A DNA stretch of 38,795 nucleotides from assembly GCA_050313295.1 (NCBI GenBank), contig JBNPLD010000014.1. The stretch is one strand, 5' to 3'. The position numbers and the translations under genes were made by a program. The notes below the pieces were generated by a model. It was not told where the DNA came from and made no database searches. It saw only the letters and a program-made list of their open reading frames with translations. Shown here piece by piece: positions 33,423-38,795 of the stretch. The DNA is from S5-A14a sp022766365 (lineage in GTDB: Bacteria; Bacillota; Clostridia; Peptostreptococcales; Anaerovoracaceae). The stretch's first letter is position 1. Every line of letters begins with the position of its first letter.

Positions 33423-34954
33423 CTGTACATTTTAAAAGTGTCGCAAAACTGGTGGGATCCTTTATGATGATATTAGCTGCAGCCATGCTGCTGCCAATCA
33501 TCACCGGAATCTATTATGGGGAAACCCACGTTATCACATCTTTTATATCAGTTATGATACCCTGCACCATTGTAGGGTTTTTTCTGTACTACAAAATAGA
33601 TACAAGCAGCCAGCGTTTTAACACTCGTGACGGTTTCCTCGCCGTTTCTCTATGCTGGATACTTGCGGCAGCTATAGGTGCACTTCCACTTACAATTTCA
33701 GGGGCGATTCCAAATTTTATTGAGGCTTTTTTTGAAATGAGTTCCGGATTCTCCACTACCGGTTCCACAATTTTGACTGACATTGAAAAGCTCCCGAAAT
33801 CTGCGTTGTTTTGGAGATCTTTCTCCCACTGGATTGGCGGCATGGGAATGATTGTTCTGGCTATGGCGTTTCTCTCAGGCTCCGGAATAAAGGGGCAACA
33901 TATTGCAAGTGCTGAGACACCCGGTCCGACCTTAGATAAACTTTCTGCCAAATACACAACAACTGCCAGAAGCCTGTATATGGCATACCTTATATTCACA
34001 TGTGGGGAAACTGTCTTGTTGATGATAGGCGGTATGAGTTTTTATGACGCTCTTGTTCATACTTTCGGAACAGTGGGCACCGGCGGATTCTCCACATATA
34101 ACGATAGCCTCGCTCATTTTGACAACCCGTTTATTCACTGGGTTATCATTGTTTTCATGTTCCTTTGTTCAGTTAACTTTAATATTTATTTTATCGCCAT
34201 AAGACAAGGACTTAGAATCATCTTTCATGATAGCGAATTTAAGGTACATCTGATGATAATCAGCTCCGCAATTCTCCTCATTGTTTTGAATCTTTCGCTT
34301 AGCAGCAATATTTGGGGTGAAAACGGAACGTCAGCTGTAGGAACACTTATAAGTAATAATTCAGTCAAATCCATCCATTGGAACAGCTTTTTTAAACTGT
34401 TTACCGACGCTGCTTTTCAGGCTGTTTCTATCATGTCAACCACAGGTTACATGACAAGTGACTTTGATCTTTGGCCGACTTTCAGTAAATTTATCCTTCT
34501 CGGGCTGATGTTTGTCGGTGGAAGTTCCGCCTCCACAGGCGGAGGTATGAAGGTCGGGAGAATCGTAGTCATGGCTAAGCTTGCTAAGCGAGGACTCTAC
34601 AAAAGAACCCATCCTAACAGTGTCTATCTGATTAAGATGAATGGTCAACATTTGAGGCAGGAAATTGCAACAAATATCACTAATTTTATATTCTTTTACT
34701 TTTTGGTATTAGCAATGGGCACCTTGGTGATTTCCATAAACGGTTTTGATTTAATAACTTCCTTTTCATCAGTCCTCACCTGCCTGTCAAATGTGGGACC
34801 CGGGTTTAATCTCGTTGGACCTACAATGAATTTTCATATTTTTAGTGGTTTTTCCAAGATTGTTCTCTCACTTTTGATGATAGGCGGCAGACTGGAGTTA
34901 TTCACCCTATTCATATTGCTTTCACCTCACTATTGGAATTCCAACAAGGTGTAA
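33419..34954 (+). CDS. trkH: Trk potassium uptake protein TrkH (first copy)
   Basis: 511-residue K+ channel subunit with four M1-P-M2 repeats. The pore loops read SGFSTTGS, TVGTGGFST, STTGYMTS and LSNVGPGF, so a glycine is present in every filter position. An N-terminal pair of helices precedes the first repeat. It works with TrkA to take up K+ driven by the membrane potential or ion gradients. ATG overlaps the trkA stop (ATGA), so the two are coupled. A second TrkH gene follows after 89 bases. Confidence 0.93.
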   Translation: MTVHFKSVAKLVGSFMMILAAAMLLPIITGIYYGETHVITSFISVMIPCTIVGFFLYYKIDTSSQRFNTRDGFLAVSLCWILAAAIGALPLTISGAIPNFIEAFFEMSSGFSTTGSTILTDIEKLPKSALFWRSFSHWIGGMGMIVLAMAFLSGSGIKGQHIASAETPGPTLDKLSAKYTTTARSLYMAYLIFTCGETVLLMIGGMSFYDALVHTFGTVGTGGFSTYNDSLAHFDNPFIHWVIIVFMFLCSVNFNIYFIAIRQGLRIIFHDSEFKVHLMIISSAILLIVLNLSLSSNIWGENGTSAVGTLISNNSVKSIHWNSFFKLFTDAAFQAVSIMSTTGYMTSDFDLWPTFSKFILLGLMFVGGSSASTGGGMKVGRIVVMAKLAKRGLYKRTHPNSVYLIKMNGQHLRQEIATNITNFIFFYFLVLAMGTLVISINGFDLITSFSSVLTCLSNVGPGFNLVGPTMNFHIFSGFSKIVLSLLMIGGRLELFTLFILLSPHYWNSNKV

Positions 34955-35043
34955 GGCTATAAGCCTTCAGACCAACTCTTGATGATGAAGATTTCTCAAA
35001 TAACTGTGAGTAATGATGTAAAAATATATAAGGATATTATGAG

Positions 35044-36510
35044 ATGAAATTAAATCGAATTATCATTCTAAAAACGGTTTCCATGGTTCTGGCGGTTGAA
35101 AGTATTGCAATGATACCTTCAATTATCGTTGGGCTGTATTACAAAGAGCAAAGTACAATTCTCGGGCTTGCACTGACAAGCTTTATCACTTTTATTTTTG
35201 CTGCCGTTATCCTAAATATATACAGAGGTGAAAAAGTGAAGCTCAAAACTAGGGAAGGATTCCTCGTTGCACTGCTGAGCTGGCTCTTTGTTTGCATTAT
35301 CGGAGCATTCCCATATATCGGTTCAAACATGGGCTACACATTTGTAGACTCAATTTTTGAGTCAACAGCCGGTTGGACCACCACCGGCGCCTTTGTAATC
35401 CCAATCAATAAGATGCCACACGCTATTTTGATGTGGAAAGCTACGACAAACTGGATGGGTGGCATGGGTATACTAATATTTACAATATCATTGTTACCGA
35501 CACTGGGCAAGGGTGCCCAAAACCTGGCAGCATCTGAAAATACAGGTCCGGAGCTCACAAAATTTGCTGCAAGGCTTTCGGATTCTTCAAAGATTTCATA
35601 CATTATTTACATAGGTCTTACCTTTATTGAACTGATCTGTCTTCTTCTGGATAGCAAAATGGGCAATTTTTTTGCAGTAATCAACACGTTGAGTACCGTC
35701 AGCACCGCCGGAATTTTTGATGTTGGCGGAGAAATTGCTTGGGGATTCACCCCTTACGTTCGTACAGTAATTTCTGTTTTTTCTGTTATCGGTGCCATGA
35801 ACTTTTCGATTTTTTTCTTAATCGTTACCGGAAACTTTCGCAGGACTTTTATGAATGTGGAGGCTAAAGCCTACATTATGATCCTTTCAATTGCTTCCCT
35901 TCTAATTTTTATAAGTCTTGTAATTGTTGATCAGTACAAAATACTGAAGTCTCTGGGCTATGCTGTTTCCCAAAGTATAAGCTTTGGTTCAACCAGCGGT
36001 TTTTCCGTTGTAGATGTGGCGAACTGGCCTTCATTTGCTCAGGCAATTCTTGTGATTCTAATGCTCATAGGCGGTTGCTCCGCCTCTACAGCAGGATCCC
36101 TAAAGGTTATAAGGGTTGTCATCTTCTTCAAGCTTATAATGCGTGGAATTTATAAGCGCATTCATCCCAACTCAATTAAGCCGGTGATGTTAAATGATAA
36201 ACCGGTTAGTCCTGAAATCGCCACCAGTGTAACGGTTTATATAACCTTATATATAGGACTGCTGGCCGTTGGCAGCTTATTACTTGCAATTGATAATCAG
36301 GATATGATCACTACTCTGTCCGCAGCAATCGGAGCACTTTCAAACAATGGTTCAGGCCTTGGTGAAATTTCTTCCGGAAACTTTTCCGTATTTTCACCTT
36401 TTGGCAAAATAGTTTCATCCTTTTTAATGCTAATAGGACGAACTGAACTTTACGCCGCCATCATCGTTCTGACCAGAAGCTTTTGGCTTCATGACTCATC
36501 CAGAATATAA
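35044..36510 (+). CDS. trkH: Trk potassium uptake protein TrkH (second copy)
   Basis: 488-residue paralogue of the first TrkH with the same four-repeat plan. Pore loops read AGWTTTGA, STVSTAGIF, STSGFSVV and LSNNGSGL. Each keeps its filter glycine, but the second and fourth loops differ from the first copy and from common TrkH (TAGIF in place of GGFST). It shares GGxSAST...K-R-P-N-S segments with copy one (IGGCSASTAGSLKVIRVV, HPNSIKPV). AAGGA precedes ATG 35044. A single TrkA may serve both channels, which could differ in affinity or ion use. Confidence 0.92.
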   Translation: MKLNRIIILKTVSMVLAVESIAMIPSIIVGLYYKEQSTILGLALTSFITFIFAAVILNIYRGEKVKLKTREGFLVALLSWLFVCIIGAFPYIGSNMGYTFVDSIFESTAGWTTTGAFVIPINKMPHAILMWKATTNWMGGMGILIFTISLLPTLGKGAQNLAASENTGPELTKFAARLSDSSKISYIIYIGLTFIELICLLLDSKMGNFFAVINTLSTVSTAGIFDVGGEIAWGFTPYVRTVISVFSVIGAMNFSIFFLIVTGNFRRTFMNVEAKAYIMILSIASLLIFISLVIVDQYKILKSLGYAVSQSISFGSTSGFSVVDVANWPSFAQAILVILMLIGGCSASTAGSLKVIRVVIFFKLIMRGIYKRIHPNSIKPVMLNDKPVSPEIATSVTVYITLYIGLLAVGSLLLAIDNQDMITTLSAAIGALSNNGSGLGEISSGNFSVFSPFGKIVSSFLMLIGRTELYAAIIVLTRSFWLHDSSRI

Positions 36511-36546
36511 AATGAACCCTAAGTAAACGTGGTGTTTTCCTTCTGC

Positions 36547-36583
36547 AAAATAAGAGGATGGGATTTGTGAGACTCTTATTTTT
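36547..36583 (+). terminator. Terminator between trkH and rnr (probably bidirectional)
   Basis: AAAATAAGAG (36547-36556) pairs with CTCTTATTTT (36573-36582) across a 16-base loop. T and A tracts sit on the outer sides, so it could end the trk operon and also rnr. Confidence 0.75.
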
Positions 36584-36647
36584 CATTTCAGAAACAGGCT
36601 CATTCACATAATTCATATGCTGTCAATATTATTCATATTACAAATTT

Positions 36648-38720
36648 TTAACTGACAAGTTGAAAGTCAATATGGCCGGTAAACTTATCTGCTTTTGCGA
36701 CCCTTACTTTCACAAAATCTCCAAGATTAAATTCACGTCCATCGGCTCTTCCTATCAGCTTAAACTTTCCTTCTTCAAAATCGTAATTATCATCTAATGT
36801 AGAAACATGTACCAATCCTTCCACCGTGTTCTCAAGTTGAACATAAAATCCAAAGGAAGTTACTCCACTTATAACTCCACTAAATTCTTCTCCAACGTGT
36901 GCTTCCATAAACTGAGCCTTCTTTATCTTTTCAATCTGTCTTTCCATCTTCTGAGCTCGAATCTCTGTGTTTGATGACTGCTCTGACGCCTCCTGTACGA
37001 CTTCGGCATAATGCGAAAGTCTCTCAGATGTAGCTGTTTTGTTGATATGTTCTTTGATAATTCTGTGTATCAACAAATCCGGATATCTCCTGATAGGCGA
37101 TGTGAAGTGACAATAAAATTTAAATGCCAGACCGTAGTGCCCGGAACATTCAGGCGAATATCTGGCTTTCTGCATAGATCTTAACATAACGCTTGAGACC
37201 ATCGGCAATCGCACATCTCCTTCCAAGTCCTTCAGAATCTGTGCCAATACTTTGGAGTGGATATTATCCGCATTCAGGCTCATTTTTATACCAATTCCTG
37301 CCATAAATGTCTTGAGTTTCATTATATTTTCAGTATCCGGTTTCTCGTGAATTCGGTATACAAATGGATAATTCATCCAAAAATACTCCTCGGCTACAGT
37401 TCTGTTTGCAGCAAGCATAAACTCTTCGATCATTCTGTTAGCAATTCGTCTGTCCAAATTCACAATTTCCTGCGGTATACCGTTTTTGTCCACATGTATC
37501 TCTGCTTCATCAAGGTCAAAGTCGAGGCTGCCGTCTTCCTGCCGTTTCTTTTCCAACAAAATTGCCAGTTCCTCCATGGTTTTCAGCATTTTCTTATGTT
37601 CAACTGCTTTCAAATGATTTTTTCTATGAACATCTTTTTTTGCCTCTCTAATATTCCCCGGCCCTATACTCTTGTTTTCACTGTCTTCCTTGAACTCCTG
37701 CGTTTCATCAATTTTTCCTTCCAGGAGATCCGAAACATCATCATAAACAAGACGCCCTTTTGAATTTATGACGGTTTCCTCAATTCTATGGTCGATTATT
37801 TCCCCCTTATGATTAATGTCCATTATACATGATAGGGTTAATCGATCTACACCTTCGTTAAGACTACAGATTCCGTTTGAAAGCTCGCTCGGTAGCATGG
37901 GAACTACTTGATCCAGAAGATAAATGCTGTTTCCCCTTTGAAAAGCCTCATCATCCATAGCCCCGCCTTCCTTTACATAGTGGCTGACATCTGCAATATG
38001 TACTCCCAGTCTATAACCGTTAGTAATCTTCTTAATCGATATAGCATCATCGAGATCCTTCGAATGTGGGCCGTCTATGGTAATGATTTCAAGATCCCTG
38101 AGATCAGTTCTTCTTTTAAGTTCTTCTCGCAAAACCCTGTCGTCTATATATCCCGGAGCAGAAACATTTTTAGCTTCATCTGCAATAGCAAGGGGAAAAT
38201 CAACATTTACATCGTATTCCCTCAATATCGCTTTAATATCTCCCCCGGGCTCCTTGTCATTAGCTATAACCGATAAAACTCGACCTTCAGGTCCTCTACC
38301 TCCCTTTGGATACTTGGTAATTGATACTTCAACATAGTCTCCTTGTCTTGCCTTTCCGGCATTTTTCTTTTGAATGTATATATCTACCCCATTTTTCCCC
38401 ATGGGACTTACAATTCCAAATCTATCACAATCAAAGTAAATGCCAACGGATTTTGTAAACGCTCGTTCCAGAATTTCTTTAACACAACCCTCAGGTCCTC
38501 GGGAAGAATATTTTTGATCCATCATCTCTACTTTAACAATATCCCCGTTCATCGCAGAATTAAGGTTGCTTCTGCTAATAAATATGTCGTCATTCCTACC
38601 GTCAAGATCGTCTTCCGGAGTCAGGAATCCAAAACCGGACTTAGTTACACTTATTCTTCCTCTGACAGTTCTACTTTTCTTTTTATGTTTTCTTATCTTT
38701 CTCTTAAATTGTCTCTTCAT
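36648..38720 (-). CDS. rnr: Ribonuclease R (3'-5' exoribonuclease)
   Basis: 690 residues, slightly short for RNase R. Order: basic N-terminus (about 1-20), cold-shock domains (GRISVTKSGFGFLTPEDD, about 21-70, and 85-150), RNB catalytic domain (about 200-545), S1 domain (about 608-690, FSGVISGVTSFGFYVQLEN). The RNB metal site is TIDGPHSKDLDDAIS with Asp216, Asp222, Asp224 and Asp225, and FKFYCHFTSPIRRYPDLLIH is intact. It degrades structured RNA in the cytoplasm. A charged insert of about 30 residues (near 330-360) interrupts the RNB domain. GAGG lies about 10 bases before ATG 38720. Confidence 0.94.
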   Translation of the reverse strand: MKRQFKRKIRKHKKKSRTVRGRISVTKSGFGFLTPEDDLDGRNDDIFISRSNLNSAMNGDIVKVEMMDQKYSSRGPEGCVKEILERAFTKSVGIYFDCDRFGIVSPMGKNGVDIYIQKKNAGKARQGDYVEVSITKYPKGGRGPEGRVLSVIANDKEPGGDIKAILREYDVNVDFPLAIADEAKNVSAPGYIDDRVLREELKRRTDLRDLEIITIDGPHSKDLDDAISIKKITNGYRLGVHIADVSHYVKEGGAMDDEAFQRGNSIYLLDQVVPMLPSELSNGICSLNEGVDRLTLSCIMDINHKGEIIDHRIEETVINSKGRLVYDDVSDLLEGKIDETQEFKEDSENKSIGPGNIREAKKDVHRKNHLKAVEHKKMLKTMEELAILLEKKRQEDGSLDFDLDEAEIHVDKNGIPQEIVNLDRRIANRMIEEFMLAANRTVAEEYFWMNYPFVYRIHEKPDTENIMKLKTFMAGIGIKMSLNADNIHSKVLAQILKDLEGDVRLPMVSSVMLRSMQKARYSPECSGHYGLAFKFYCHFTSPIRRYPDLLIHRIIKEHINKTATSERLSHYAEVVQEASEQSSNTEIRAQKMERQIEKIKKAQFMEAHVGEEFSGVISGVTSFGFYVQLENTVEGLVHVSTLDDNYDFEEGKFKLIGRADGREFNLGDFVKVRVAKADKFTGHIDFQLVS

Positions 38721-38795
38721 AATGATAATGCCTCACTGTTATGAAGTGACCTCTTGTCAAGAGTAAATTTTACATTAACAAACTTTTCTCTCGAC

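Noticed and set aside
35044..36510. Loss of a pore glycine in the second TrkH (TVSTAG where copy one has TVGTGG)
   Set aside because: When aligned with KtrB-type loops, the AG of TAGIF matches the filter position, so the glycine is kept.

Overview
The window looks like a chromosomal segment of a low-GC Gram-positive bacterium, most likely a Clostridia-class Bacillota. The supporting features are AGGAGG-type ribosome binding sites, short A-tract terminators, a choline-binding GH25 lysozyme, a PssA/Psd pair and a TrkA/TrkH operon. I cannot assign a genus from sequence alone.

Layout. (1) 1-3.9 kb is transposon debris: an IS256-family transposase pseudogene on the minus strand, split by an IS21-family element at 1133-3675. 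That element has TG...CA ends, imperfect 12-bp inverted repeats and an AATTG target duplication, and its istA and istB genes are themselves broken. (2) 4.0-22.8 kb is an AT-rich surface-polysaccharide locus, all on the minus strand. In transcription order it holds a membrane nucleotide-sugar dehydratase (CapD/PglF type), a DegT aminotransferase, a PglC-type phosphoglycosyl transferase, an IspD/TarI-like cytidylyltransferase, a partner SDR enzyme, a Wzx-like flippase, GT2, GT4, a Wzy-like polymerase, a Wzz-like protein, GalE and a LicD protein. After a 446-bp gap come a 717-residue secreted lysozyme with more than 20 choline-binding repeats, a frameshifted acyltransferase, an ExoA-like GT2 and a second LicD. 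(3) 22.9-26.6 kb is a membrane-lipid cluster: psd, pssA, a lysylphosphatidylglycerol-synthase-like membrane protein and a PAP2 protein. (4) 26.6-31.9 kb is housekeeping: proC, tRNA-Ser(GGA), thrC, tRNA-Glu(CTC), a small XRE regulator, a HAD phosphatase and a metallo-beta-lactamase-fold hydrolase. (5) 32.0-38.7 kb holds trkA-trkH-trkH on the plus strand, facing rnr (RNase R) on the minus strand.

How the genes fit together. The locus can make a 4-amino-4,6-dideoxy-HexNAc-type starter sugar (dehydratase plus aminotransferase), load it on a lipid carrier (PglC type), extend it (GT2, GT4), probably add a CDP-activated alditol phosphate (cytidylyltransferase plus SDR), flip it and polymerise it. 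Two LicD proteins may add phosphocholine or alditol phosphate. The lysozyme beside them carries the module that binds choline residues. The whole recalls the pneumococcal phosphocholine teichoic acid system (amino-trideoxy sugar, ribitol phosphate, LicD proteins, LytC lysozyme) encoded in one Wzx/Wzy locus. This is inference: no choline uptake or activation genes (licA/B/C) lie in the window.

Smaller points of interest are a hairpin between the Shine-Dalgarno and the start codon of the cytidylyltransferase, proC placed directly behind a tRNA-Ser terminator with no room for its own promoter, and repeats overlapping the -10 box of the XRE gene.
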